DNA of 64,000 nt from positions 32,934 to 96,933 of the forward strand of contig CAJJDN010000181.1 of assembly GCA_905182985.1 (NCBI GenBank), in the 5' to 3' direction. The number at the start of each line of letters is the position of its first letter. Within the stretch, counting starts at the first letter, position 1. Of this stretch, positions 13,437-25,570 are shown in pieces. Source of the DNA: Paramecium sonneborni (lineage: Eukaryota > Ciliophora > Oligohymenophorea > Peniculida > Parameciidae). The notes beneath the pieces are model-generated. The model had not been told where the DNA came from. It worked only from the letters and a program-made list of their open reading frames with translations, and did not search any database. A program made the translations under genes and the position numbers.

Positions 13437-13874
13437 ATGTTCAAATAGACAAAAGGAAATGAAGGTTTCAAACTTCCAAGAATAGAGAAGACCCATACTT
13501 ATGTTCTTTAGTCTAATCGAGATTCAATTGATTTCCTTTTAGGGAAAAATAAAAACGATATTGCTCCTTTATTAAGGCCAGAGAAGAAATTAACAACAGA
13601 ATTGCTTACAAACAGACTTGCTCGTCGTGGTAGTCAAATTCTGGATAATTCTTCGTAGGTGTTTATGCCTATACAATAAACTTAGAGAAAGATCAGTCAA
13701 ATGGAGTGTAAATATGATATTCAGAATTTTTTTACTCTGGAACCAACACAAGAGATCAAAAAGCCAATAGTTGTTACTAAAATAAATCGTGTGCCGAAGC
13801 ATTACCGCTTGCAAAATTTCACTGATTGGGTAGAGAAGTTATATGGTTAAGATTGGTTCAATGATTAAATATGA
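13437..13874 (+). CDS. Small protein of unknown function
   Basis: An intron-free frame of 145 residues with clearly lower AT bias than neighbouring spacer. It contains FKLPRIEKTHTYVLQ, a charged middle with RRGSQILDNSSQ, and a C-terminal segment HYRLQNFTDWVEKLYGQDWF that should form an aromatic helix. No signal peptide or membrane segment. I do not recognise the family; conservation of this compositional quality makes a real gene likely. The ATG at 13437 is the first in frame. Confidence 0.8.
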
Positions 13875-13950
13875 TCAAACAATGTTTCTTAAATCTTGAC
13901 TTAACCTATTGAATGGCATATTCTATCAAATAATCCTTGTTTTAGAATCA

Positions 13951-15022
13951 TCATCTTTTATTCATTGCTTATCTTATTAACTTTATGATTATAAGTAGTG
14001 AAATGATTCCTTTTTTTAAAACTTCCAAAATCATTTTTAATCATAGGAATCTAATTTACTATAATGCAATATATCTTCCATTTTATAAACCCTTCCAATA
14101 ATAATAAGAATATCCATGATACTTTATTAATCGATAAAAATGCTTTCATTTATTCATTATTTAATTTAAAAAGACAATATGTCTATCAAACTAATTTTTA
14201 TGTATTATGTAAGATTAATTATTGAGATGGTTTAAATATTTGTACTTTTGTAATAGAATTGATCCAAATATATAATAACTATCGTCAATGTCCAAATTTA
14301 CATATGTAATATTTGTTATCTAAAGAGAATCGAAATAAGAATGTACTAATCGATATAGCAAATAAGTTAGCAAATCAAAAAAGATTGATTTAAATATCTA
14401 TTTAAAGGTACAACAATTTCATTCAGCTTAGACCTCATTATTTTAATTGAAAATAATACTATCCATAGAAAGTGAATATCCAATTTAGGAGTAGATATTT
14501 GCTTATCTATATTTTATTTAATTGATACCTTGATGCTCAGATATTTTAATCATGTAAATCTACTACTATGGCAATATCAATTGAATTAATTCAATTACAT
14601 TTAGTATTTTCTAACATTATTTTTTTAAGTTTGATATCTCCCTATATTATGAGATACAAATATAAATTTAATTATATACCATTTACTAATCAATCTGAGA
14701 TGATGTTCTGTTATCTGATAAATTGAATTACATTCATCAATTGTTCTTTTTTAAATGTGAAATTCTAAAATACTTTAATTGCCAATCTATACTCTATTTT
14801 CAACTATAAAAATTTTCTTATTCTATACATTATGAATAAATGATAGAACCCAAACAAATTTAGTTGCTTATCTAAAAACCATCCTCATTATGTTATTATC
14901 AAGTTATGTATAAGTAATTACTGTTTGTTATATTGATTTATAAATAACAACACTTTTATTCGATCATCCAATTTCTAAATATTATCATTTTTAATCCAAT
15001 CTTGATTAGTATCATTAAACAT
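13951..15022 (-). pseudogene. Decayed gene of unknown family
   Basis: Starts well (ATG at 15022, MFNDTNQDWIKNDNIQKLDD) and then passes through all three minus-strand frames with several in-frame TGAs. Coding-like pieces include KLKKIMLENTKCN directly followed after TGA by INSIDIAIVVDLHDQNI, and later LQITNITYVNLDIDDSYY. The alternation of beta-like strands and leucines hints at a repeat protein, perhaps LRR-like, but this is weak. Introns of normal size do not repair it. Confidence 0.5.
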
Positions 15023-15274
15023 GTTGATTAATGAAAATCTTAGCCTTATTTGAGGTACATTTTATAACTATCTCAAATTTTAGATAAATATTATACTAAT
15101 ATATTACAATGAATTCGGTCCTTTTAGTTAATCTCTCCTAAGAAAACTTAAAGAATATGAACAGATTATTTATTTCGATCATTTGGAGTGAATTTTCTTT
15201 TCTGAGGAATTTTGATACACTCAAATGTTTTACATCATTTGTGTTAGAGGCTCAACAATTTGTTTTTCATTAAT

Positions 15275-16293
15275 ATGATAGATTATTTTATCATATTCCT
15301 TTTTGTTCAATCCATACAAACTCAATACATATTGGATTAACTGCAAGTACTCAACAACGAATTCAATTAAAAGCTTGAAATCAATCCACTATTCAAGAGA
15401 AATTGTCTCAATGATCGAGAACGTCTATGTAAATTCTATTCAGATTCCTTATCACCATAAAGTGATCAAATTTAATCTATAGTACTTCTCAATTCATTAT
15501 TTAGGCAAATGAATACCTTTCATACTTTGAAAATGAAGACCTTGAAGAATACCAAAGACTTATCAATCAAATCATTACGTAATATGTTTATAGGCAAGAT
15601 GAATATTAAACATATGCACTCATCTTTCATAGTTTAACAGATATTGTATCACATTAACTTAATATTTCTATTGGTATTAATACGAAAGAAAGAGAAATCA
15701 TACCTATTTAAGATAATTAAACTTAATTATATGACATTCTCATTAATTTTGAAAATCTTTACCTTTCCAAAGATGGCAAATATATTTACACTTTAGAAGA
15801 AGAAGGTTTCATCTATTTCAATTCCTCAGTCAATCTTGGAACTATTAAAATGAATTCAACATCTGTTTTAGCAAGTTATTTCAATAAAAAAAAGAGACTT
15901 TTTAAAACTCGATCTATGGTTGAATTATTTGGAGCTGGAACAGAAATAACTAAAATAAATATTGGTGCTCATTCATAAATAGCTTATATAACATTTATAA
16001 TTTAAGCACCACCTTTATCTCCTTAAGTCATAAAAAATAAAATACATTTAGCACTTCAATAGAGATTTAGATAACTTCATCTAATTAAAAATGATTTCTT
16101 AGAATAATTTATTAAATATTATATTCCAAAATATATGTTGCCATAATTACATACCATAATTTAGAATATGAAGGATAGCAAACAATATTAAATAAAACAT
16201 GAACAATTATAATTCATAATAGATGAATTGAAAAATTAAAATTAATAAAAATTAATTGAACTTGATTAATTGATTCAATAACTTTTATAATGA
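15275..16293 (+). CDS. Secreted or lumenal protein of unknown function
   Basis: One 23-nt intron (15482-15504) gives 331 residues. The N-terminus MIDYFIIFLFVQSIQTQ is a convincing signal peptide. After it come a charged helical segment with CLNDRERLCKF (two Cys), a region of beta-like sequence with several possible N-glycosylation sites (for example NSSVN, NSTS), and a C-terminal 80 residues with high Leu/Gln/Lys content that should form a coiled coil. No C-terminal membrane anchor. The family is not recognised; the architecture suggests an ER, vesicle or surface protein. Its stop is 3 bp from the stop of the convergent kinase gene. Confidence 0.85.
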
Positions 16294-16296
16294 TAC

Positions 16297-18032
16297 TCAA
16301 TTTACATCTAATGATTAACTTTTCTTTAAAAATCCCATTTTTGGTGCTTAAACATTTAACTAATTTAATTATTTAGTAATGCTAGATTATTCATCATCAA
16401 TCACATAATCATCATCTTTACTCTTCTACTTTTATTGATAGCTGTTTTTTAATGCAAATTTATGCAGATCTTAATTGTTTTTCTTTCTTGCAGAGATTAC
16501 AGTATTTGGAGATAATCCTTCCTACTTCATCTAAGAACAAAACTAACTAAATTTAGAAAGATTAGTCTATTATTTATCAGCTTTATTATTAGAACTTTAA
16601 TTTGAACAATTAGATAATGATCCAATAGTATCTGTCTAACCATTCCATTATTATTATTTACTCATTAATAACATAGAGCCTTCTTGACTTTCTTAAGAAC
16701 TATAAATAAATGAATAATTTTATACTTCTTTCTTAATAAAGTAGATTTATATTCTAATTCATATTTTGAAAAATTTTCCTTGGTGTCTAATAAATCGTCT
16801 TCGTTAAAAATTTCTTAAAAATATTGATGTTTTAAGCATTCCGCAGTAGAATATCTATCAATAGGATCAACTTTTAGCATTTTCTTTAATAAACTCTTCA
16901 AATGTTAAGGACCCTTAATAATATAAAAAAAGTACATACTTTAGATATTTGTTTAATATCATAATTAATTTGACAGCCCTTATTTGATTGTAATATTTCT
17001 TTATAATCGGATCCTCCAAATGGTTAAATACCAGTCATCATTAAATAAAATATAATACCTGCACTAAAGACATCGCATTTTTCATTATAAAATGGACCAT
17101 AATCATTATATTTCAAAATTTCAGGTGCCACAAATCCTGGAGTACCACATCTTTTATAAAGTGGTTATTAATCCATTATATGTGCTAATCCAAAATCTGC
17201 TATTACAATATCTGTATCACTATCTTTAGTTTTTAATAATAAATTTTCTGGTTTCAAATCTCTATGCATACACTTTTTTGAATGCATATGATATAAGGCT
17301 TTTAATAAGTTGTACATCAATAGTTAAATTTTCTATGCTGAATATATTATAGTTTAAGCTCTCTTCAATAGTTCGCCTCCTTCTAATAAATCCAAAATAA
17401 AATAAATAGAGTTTTGAGTTTCATGCACTTCATGTAAATGCAGAATATTTTCCTAATTTAGTCTCCTCATTACTCTAATCTCATTCTCTAAACCTTCTCT
17501 ACCTCTAAATTATCCATGAATAAAGAGTTTACTAAAAGCTTTGACTGCATACTGAACTCCATTCGTATTTCTTGTTGCCAAATACACATTCGCAAAACTT
17601 CCTTTACCAATCATTTTAAGAACAGTAAAATCATTATGGAAAGTTGTTTACATACATTTAGAAATTAAGACCTTTTTCAATTGATCTATGTTGTCTAGAA
17701 ATATATCCACATACTGGCCATTTCTCTGTAATCTAATTATCTCCTTATCATCAAATCTTTTCAATAACATTAAAGTAACTGTTAATTACAGCATTCCTTA
17801 AGGTTATTAGTTTTTGAAAACATATAAAGTTTCCTAACCAATTTAAAGATTAAATGGCTTTAATTGTTTATGAGTTCTACTAAGTCGACTGCATTCAATC
17901 TCATATTCTATAATATCATTCTAAACATATGTTTATATATTTTACTTTATATTGATTCTTGCAAAACTTCGTCCAAATTTTGCTTTTTTATTAATCTTTG
18001 TTATCAAAAAAAGAGTGAATTTCACTAGTCAT
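16297..18032 (-). CDS. Serine/threonine protein kinase with N-terminal PH-like region
   Basis: Three introns (17921-17945, 16914-16939, 16700-16725; 25-26 nt) give 552 residues. The kinase domain, about residues 115-375, has every key motif: glycine loop GKGSFANV, Lys in YAVKAF, catalytic HRDLKPEN, DFGLA and the CGTPGFVAPE activation segment, so it should be active. Style is closest to CAMK-like kinases. The first 110 residues (LYVFKNQQPQGML onwards) look like a pleckstrin-homology-type fold, and the C-terminal 150 residues are Ser/Gln/Asn-rich and probably disordered. Substrate and pathway are unknown. The DFG-containing segment is preceded by an acidic insert KTKDSDTD. Confidence 0.92.
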
Positions 18033-18360
18033 TATACAAAAAGAATTAATTAATTATATTAATTTGATTAAATTAACTTAGTTAGCTATCTATATTCGAC
18101 TCTTTAAAGTAGGAAATCAAGATTTGAATCTTTATACTATATATAAAATATATAATAATATACGAAAAAATAATAATTTTAGTGTAATTATGTAAATAAT
18201 ATCTTAAACCTTTCTGAATTTTCTAGATTTTTTTATCTTATTAATATTTTATTACTTATTAGTATTCATTTTACAATTCTTTCATTTTCTCATATTTATT
18301 GTTAATATATTAAATTCTATATTCAAACATCCAATTATTATAAAAATCAATTAATCTCTA

Positions 18361-18720
18361 TCAATTCTTTTCTTAAAGCAATTCCAAAACCTTCAATCTT
18401 TTTATGAATATTTTTCTCTAAAATTTACAATTTGGGCAACTTTTTATGATAAATAATTTGTTGCATATTTTTTTAAATTTTAATTCACCCTAAACTATTG
18501 GGCATTAACATTTTTTACAATGAGTATGCTTTAGTTATGGAGTCAATCTTATTGGTACCTTCTCAGCAATCTTTTGCATTTACTGCTTCATGAATTAAGC
18601 ATATTCTATATTCGACTCTTAAAATAATAGTGAAGCCTAATAAAGATAATTTAGTCTGAAATAAGCATCATTATCCTTCCTTTTATGAATATCCTCTGAA
18701 GTTATGACATATTAAACCAT
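18361..18720 (-). CDS. RPP21: RNase P/MRP subunit Rpp21 (Rpr2/Snm1 family)
   Basis: An intron-free frame of 119 residues. The N-terminal helices contain YFRLNYLYQASLLF, the family hallmark, followed by a basic segment KIAEKVPIRL. The zinc site is formed by CKKC and CPNC, about 25 residues apart. This order and length match Rpp21/Rpr2, a small zinc-binding protein of nuclear RNase P that helps bind precursor tRNA, and the related Snm1 of RNase MRP. Sequence alone does not say which complex it joins. A short lysine-rich tail follows the zinc site. Confidence 0.9.
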
Positions 18721-19610
18721 CGCTATGGAAATAATTTATAAATTTATATATTTCTATATTTATTATTAATTTAGAATAAATATATAAGTAATTTAAATTG
18801 ACTTAGAATTTATGAAAAATAAGATCGTTTGTAGGATTAATTTATTGTTAACACTCATATTAACTTAAAAAAATAAATTATACATTATTATGTTTTGTTA
18901 AAAGAAGTATCATGATATTTGTTGATTATTATTTTTTCAATAGGATATGCTAGATCATATTAAAAATAACCAGATTAATTATTAATTTTTAAAAAGGTTT
19001 CGTATTTTTTTAAGAAAATTAAGCTGAATGTATTAATTTAAGATTTCATCATAATCTGGCTTATTTTGTATAAACATAATTAATGTATCAATTGTTGTAA
19101 ATCTTTAAGTATAGAAAAACCAAAAGTTTTACAGCTAATTGTCTTTCATGTAACGATAGTAAAGTGTACGGAATTGATAAATTATAGGATAATTAGACAA
19201 ATGTAAAACAAAAATACTTAGAATTCGAATATTTTTATTTTAGAAATTTTAATGAAAAAAGAACTTCGTTTTTAATTAAATAAAAAAAAGATGAATTTTG
19301 ATAAATTTTATTTTTAACAGTTGTGAAATTTACAATAGTTTACGTAAATAATAAATTCTAACTTCTTCGGAAATATTTGAAATGAAAAAGTAGGATCAAA
19401 GATTAAAGAAATGATGGAGGGTTCATTTTTTTTTGAAAAACTTAAAAGATGAATTTATATTATTTGTAGAAAAACAATGTTTTATTTTTGAATAAGTGAT
19501 TATTGAAGTTAAGTAGAAGTTATATTTAATTGTAAAAGATAATTGAATAGTAAATAGAGTAATAGTAAGAATGAGATAGATTAAATAAGAAATAATTAAA
19601 GATTTTGATA
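18721..19610. other. Spacer with one short coding-like scrap
   Basis: About 0.9 kb without an intact gene. A plus-strand frame at about 19410-19545 (KNLKDEFILFVEKQCFIF) looks coding, but it closes with TGA and no continuation was found; it could be the remains of a gene running into the transporter's 3' end. Confidence 0.4.
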
Positions 19611-20956
19611 TCATGATTATAATTCAACCATTTCATAAGCACAGGATCCAGTAGTGGCAATATCTAATCCTTCATTTTCTTCTTCAAGAGTAACTCTGAG
19701 GAATCCAATTTTTTCAATAAATAGAAGTGTTATTAAATGTATAAGTGCTGACCATCCAATATAAATAAAGGATCCAAGCATTTAGACAGCAAATTAATAA
19801 CCTCCTTTTCCATAAACAATTCCTGTATCCATATCAAACCAAGAAACAAGATTGGCTCCTAACATTCCACAGGCCTTGATAATATATAAGTATTGGTATT
19901 TACAAAATGAATAGATATAGCATCAACAGGATCATCAATTTATAGATTGAATAACACTCTATTAGCAAAGACCATCATAATTCCTCCAAGTATTCCAATA
20001 ACAAATGCTGCCCACGCATCAACATTATCACAAGGTCTATTATAATAGATACTTATATATATACCCAGTAATAGCAACTAAGCCGGCTAGATTACCATTA
20101 CAAATCATGACTAATGAATATCTATTTGTTTAATCAATATTCATCAAATAGAATATAAAGAATACAGTTAATGCTCCAGATGCTCCCGCAATAAAAGTAT
20201 TCATAATAGCTCTACTCATAAAAACACTTGCACCATTAGCAATACCTAGAGATGATCCACCATTAAAGAAACACCAACATACCCATAAAGATAGACATGC
20301 TAATGTAATATAGATTGGATTATTAGGTTCAAAATGTTCTGCATATTTTGGATTAAATCTTTGATTTCTAGGTTTTAAAATCATAGTTGTCATTAAAGCA
20401 CCCATACCAGCAGAAGCATGAATAGTACCACTACCAGCATAATCATGATATCCTAATTCCATTAACCATCCATGTCCAAACCCCCAATGTGCACAAAATG
20501 GATATATAACTGATGAAAACACTACAGATAATATAAAATATCCAATATATGTCATACGACCAGCAGCACCTCCTGATACTATACTTGTTGCAGCTGATGC
20601 TACTGCTGTTTGAAATGCAAACTCTCCTAAGTGTTTAGAATGTTTCATATCAAATCCAACATAAACAGATGATCCAACGAATTCTTTTGAATCACTTCCA
20701 AATGCTATTCCATAACCAACAACCCACCATATTACTATTGTTACACAAGTGTTCATGAATATTTTTATCATTATACTCTACATATCCTTATATCTAAGAC
20801 ATCCACCTTCTAAAAATGCAAATCCAACTTACATCAATAAAACAAATGCTGCACATATACATAAATATCCCTATTACTATTATTATGATATTTTACTATA
20901 TCTATAGATTCTTTCAATTATTCCATACGTTCAATTGCTTATCCTAACTCCGTCAT
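19611..20956 (-). CDS. AMT: Ammonium transporter (AMT/MEP/Rh family)
   Basis: Three introns (20871-20896, 20037-20064, 19875-19903; 26, 28 and 29 nt) give 420 residues with about eleven hydrophobic segments. Family motifs visible: first helix FVLLMQVGFAFLEGG, the pore His region AGSGTIHASAGMGALM, PRNQRF loop, NGGSSLGIANGA, and the second His in DAISIHFVCGMLGANL. Both twin histidines of the conduction pore are kept. It should move ammonium or ammonia through the plasma membrane or a vacuole membrane. The cytoplasmic tail is short and acidic (LEEENEGLDIA). The gene starts only 35 bp after the stop of the SAXO-like gene on the same strand, so its promoter is tiny or lies in that gene's end. Confidence 0.96.
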
Positions 20957-20991
20957 TCAATTATTATATTTATTAAAAAAATAAGTCAATT

Positions 20992-22151
20992 TCAATTTTA
21001 TTTCTTCTCCAATATCTTCTGTATCAATTTCTATTTCCAATATCTATCTTATAAAATTGGATCTGGTACTTTCTTAGCAAATGAACTATAAATATATATT
21101 TAATTATTTTACTTTTTAAAAGTCGTTTTAAATTGTCCATCATAACTCCCATAACCTTATTAATGATTACTATTTTATTTTCGAGGTGCTTATTCTTCAA
21201 TTTAATAACTTGGATAGTGAATCTTAGATAAAGCTTCTTTAAAAATCATTGAACTTCCAGATGCAAAAGGACCTCTTTAAATATATATATTGATTACAAT
21301 GATCTCTTCTTAGCTGATTCCATTGGTTCACAATTATTTACTTTATAATTCTCTTAATACGATGTCTTCCCTATAAATGGCAATGCACCAGTACTCTATC
21401 CTCTTTAAGGTCCAACTCTTTCTGTCAGACATGGTTTCCAATTCATATAATTCTATTTATAACTAGTCAGAGTCAACATCTCAGCATTATCCTTTGTATA
21501 ACCAGGCTTGTAGTTCTCCTACTATTGAATCTTTGGTGTACGATAAGAATTCTACTTATATTTAGAACTCCATACTTCATATTGCGTTTGTAACTGAAGA
21601 GATTAACCAACTGGAATCTAGTCATACATCTTTATATTAAAATTTGATTTATCAACTCCTTTTACTTTCTTGTATACTTATTCATATGTTGTCTATTTCT
21701 TCTAAGGTAAAGACACTTTTATCTCTTACATTCTATTCTGTTATCTCTCTTACATGTACAAACCAATCAAATTTACAAAATACTCTTAATTATCCATTAT
21801 CAACCTCTCCAAGTTGAAGTTTTCATCTTATTAAATTTCTAAAGGAATCAACTCTAACCAAATTGGGTCATCTAATGGTAACAAATCCAATATAGAATTC
21901 GTCTATGTTTTTACACTATCTGAAGGAGTAGGTGTTGTTGTTCGAGAGTATACTGTATTACCACCTTGACATTGTCCTATATGTTGAGATCTAACCAACT
22001 TTTCATTAGGTTCTACTATTTCCCCCTTTTTGTTTTTGTATACCACTCTTTTCTTCCCCTTGCTCTCATATCTACTGTAACTCTTTAAAGATCCTTCTGT
22101 TGGTGATCGAACCAAAAGGCTTTACTGACATGGCTACAATAAACCTTGCAT
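20992..22151 (-). CDS. SAXO/STOP-like axonemal microtubule protein
   Basis: Introns at 21275-21297 (23 nt) and 21086-21112 (27 nt) give 369 residues. The first 70 residues are Ser/Gln-rich with a Lys-rich patch. From about residue 170 there are repeated short units rich in Tyr, Lys and Trp, such as TQYEVWSSKY, TSYKQNYMNWKP and TSYQENYK, the kind of Mn motif found in SAXO1/MAP6 proteins that stabilise ciliary and basal-body microtubules. No signal or membrane segment. The second intron is a multiple of three with no in-frame TGA, so reading through it would add 9 residues; its GTA...TAG form suggests it is spliced. Family placement is by motif only. Confidence 0.75.
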
Positions 22152-23066
22152 TATTATTAATTAACATTAAATAGAACATTGTTTAATTAACACATATTTA
22201 TTTCATTATTATCACCCATTCACATTTCTCACCTCTTTTCATATTATCGCTTGTCTTCATAATTTATTTTTATCTTCCTCTTCACATTTAACCAGCTCTC
22301 ATTTTAAATTGTGTGTTCCATTTCCCAACTCATTTACTAGATCCAAGTCTTTGAAAAAAATTGAAACAACTTTCTTCATCACACATCATTTATCTATATT
22401 TCAAAAAAAAACTGATTTCTTTTACTTATAGTTGAAATTTCTACTTATGTAATGTTTTTGTCTTCTTTTTAGTTAATTTTAGATAGGAGTGACTGAAAAT
22501 AGATACTTTACTGTAGCATCCAATTTATAAAAACTTATTAGATGGGAATTCACCTATAGATAATTAAATAGATAGTTATTATTTTCTTCATTTTCCAATC
22601 AACCTTTTAAAAATAAATCCCTATCATAATGATTTTCTTGACAAAAGACAGCCATTTTCTTGACAAACAACAGCTGAAATTTTAAGCATTTTTATTAAAT
22701 GTCAAAATTGAGATTGCTTTGACGTACTTCATAAATTATATCATCAATAAGAAATTAAAGGTTTATCTCGATTGAGAAATTCTCACTGTAAAATGATTTC
22801 ATTTTGCTTAAAAATAAAGAACTTGTACTTATACTATATTATATAGTTAGTTAAAGATTTAAATTGGTTCTTTTACAGTGAGATATTATGAGATAATGAA
22901 TTTATTAGTAATTTGGATGAGTGGATTGTATGTTTTGATGATATAATAGTTTTTATTTGAGGTTGTAGGATTGTTCAATATTAGTTATATGAGAAGAGGT
23001 AGAGTTTTAATCTTATGAACTTGTTGTGAATATTTGAGTTTTTGTTTTTAGATATTAAGAATTATA
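22152..23066. other. Divergent spacer, nothing seen
   Basis: About 0.9 kb between the divergent SAXO-like and NT-C2 genes, the longest clean promoter-type spacer in this block. AT-rich, no repeat or RNA gene recognised. Confidence 0.5.
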
Positions 23067-24496
23067 ATGAATTAACAAAAGCATTTCAAATTCATACTCT
23101 AATATCTAGAATTCAGTTCAAAATCAGATCAACAGTAGTACGAATTAACGATTTTGTTAAAACGTAGTACAGGTGCAGCACAATAGGTGGTTGGGAAATT
23201 ACCAATAAAGAATCCAGAAAAGACAATTACAATTTGTCGTCTTCCAATAGATTAGGTTGTTGAGTTTTAATAACGGATGATAAAAAAGGATGGGATTTAT
23301 GCTGATTATAATGTATAATCTTTAGTTATAGTTAGATAAAATTCCTTTTCTATTTAGCTGGTAATCAATTGGTTGGTGATTGTGTAATCAATTTAGCTTA
23401 CTTTTTAGATGGTGGAGCAACTCAAGATCAAAAATAGAAAAAACCATTAACTTCTACAACAGATAAGAGAGCAGCTTTATTATTTAAAGTAATTAAGGAT
23501 TCAATGTTGGAATCTTAAGAAATTCCAATTTCAGAAATTCCTGCTCCAGTTTTAGGACCTGTTTCTCAAGCTTAAACAACACGATCATCAAGTTTTTTAA
23601 AGACTGAATCTAGATCAACAAGAGCTCGTAGTCAATCTCCCCCTAAAGAGTTTAAGACTACAATCATGGTCAGTAAAGCTAATGAATAACCAACTTAAGC
23701 AACTCTTTCATAATCCTAATTCTAATAATCATAATAGTTCTAATCATTATAATAATAACAACAAACATAGTAGTAGTAATAGTAATAGTAATAGTAATAG
23801 CAATAGGATAATCTTACCTAAAAGTTTGTTTAATTAGGTGAGAAATTTCAATAATAAAAATTGCAATAGAATACACAACCACCCTGTTCTCCACCTCCTT
23901 AAGAATATGATAATTTTAAAGAAATCACTGATCTTCTTTCTTAATAAGAAGCTGAATTAGAAAAATAAATTGAATAACTTGATATTCATATAAGATCTGA
24001 TGGGAAGTTTAAAAAGATTTTCGATGATTCTACATTCAACAATTTTGACGTTAGCTCTTATGATTCTGAAATCTAATAATGGAAATAAAAGTGTGCAGAA
24101 CTTGAAGATAAATTTAATAAAATTTAAGATGAGAATTAACACTTGACTGTAATTATCAGACAATAAAGTGAGTAATTAAAAAAAATGAATCAGAAATCTC
24201 AATCTGGTTATAGGTAATTAAATGATAATAATCTCAATTAATCTATTTCATCTAATAATAATAATAATAATCAAGAATAGTATGAGAAAACTATTGAGAA
24301 GAAAAACTAAATCATTAAAGAATTATCTAATTAAATGTTAGAGTTGGAGAAAAATGCTAATGTCAATATAATTGATTAATTAAGGAGTCAGATTTTAAGA
24401 TTAGAATAATAAATGTAAGAGAAAGAAGATTAATGGTTAGCCTAAGAAAGAATATATAAGGATAAGATATTTTAATTGTTATAAAATACAGAATGA
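23067..24496 (+). CDS. NT-C2 domain, poly-Gln and coiled-coil protein
   Basis: One 23-nt intron (23313-23335) gives 468 residues. Residues 1-150 fit an NT-C2 domain: FKFILQYLEFSS, ITICRLPIDQVVEF, FYLAGNQLVGDCVINLAYFL, the type found at the N-terminus of EEIG/EHBP1-like proteins that bind membranes. A Ser/Arg/Pro linker follows, then a poly-Gln tract at about 23700-23815 written mostly in reassigned TAA and TAG codons. The last 200 residues are coiled coil (ELEKQIEQLDIHIR, LELEKNANVNIIDQL). It is probably a membrane or centrosome tether; no partner can be read. Its stop is 5 bp from that of the convergent gene. Confidence 0.85.
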
Positions 24497-24501
24497 ATTT
24501 A

Positions 24502-25518
24502 TCAACCAAAAACTTTGTTTATTTGTTCACATTCTGTTTTAAAGTCAGCATTGAAATCTCCATAATTAATTATTAATTATTATATGGTCTAGGCTTCTTT
24601 GGCAATACCATGAGACATTTCTGAAAACATCTCATGAAGAATGACCCAATGTAAATTCACTTGATGAATTCCATCTTCTTATAGAATAATAGTCCAAAAT
24701 GATATTAAAGGACATTTCATATCAACCATTAATTTCATATTATTAGGTGAAAAACAAAGTGATCCTTATGGACCTAGATGAATTGACATATATTCAGATC
24801 TTAGACCTGTAAAACTAAGTCCTTTATATGGATCTGGATATTCATATGCTCCTTTTGGATCTACTACACAAATCGGAAGATGTTAAATTAATTTTTTAGT
24901 GTGTTCAAAATTAATTACTTCAAATACCCAATTATGATTGACATAACTCAAACATGGTTCTTATTTCATTGGTTCAAGTATCTTTTTATTTTGTAATGAA
25001 CTAATAATCCAACTAAATTTTATATTATGAGAGACATGAAATTGTAATGGATGGAATTACATTATTATAAAATCATCTTCATGTTAATTTTATTCTTTCA
25101 CTTATTAATCCTAATCAATTTATTGAATTAATTATTATTACTGTTCTTATTATTTTCCTTACTTTTTATTTTGTTTTTTGCCTCCCTTCTTATTATTCTC
25201 TTTTGGAGGAGGTTTATTATGTATAATTTATTCAGGAATGTTATGTAACACCTTTAATACATTGTTAGGTAAATTTATCCTTTATCCTTAACTATAATAC
25301 TAGCCTTAATCAAAATTTAAATCCATCTATATCAAAACATCTACATTTAAAAAATGATATTGATTTCTAGAATATTTACCAATCACAGGTATTGCAGGAT
25401 CTCCTGTAAAGATATTTGCAAGAGAAGCATTTTTGCATTTGTCTCCAATCCTGAGTAAGAAGGAAAATTAATCAGGAGGACATTTTTTTAATTCTTTAAT
25501 ATCTGCAATTTATTACAT
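24502..25518 (-). CDS. Protein of unknown function with Lys/Gln linker
   Basis: An intron-free frame of 338 residues. Two folded-looking halves are separated by a low-complexity linker (residues about 110-150) with KENNKKGGKKQNKKQ and a Gln run. The N-terminal half has PVIGKYSRNQYHFLNVD; the C-terminal half has LPICVVDPKGAYEYPDP, SFTGLRSEYMSIHLGPQG and a helix HWVILHEMFSEMSHGIAKEA. I do not recognise the family; it has the feel of a ciliary or WD-associated protein, but that is not evidence. It lies 52 bp downstream of another minus-strand gene. Confidence 0.82.
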
Positions 25519-25570
25519 GAATATTAATTAATGAATTTTATGATGTCATAATATGTTCATTAGTACAAAG

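Noticed and set aside
15241..15374. Frame reading QQFVFHQYDRLFYHIPF as an upstream exon of the secretory gene
   Set aside because: It ends in TGA and no normal intron links it. Another frame from ATG 15275 gives a clean signal peptide continuing directly into the gene.
18100..18150. Possible tRNA T-arm (gatttgaatc)
   Set aside because: No cloverleaf could be formed around it; the flanks are AT-rich with no GC stems. No tRNA or rRNA was recognised anywhere.
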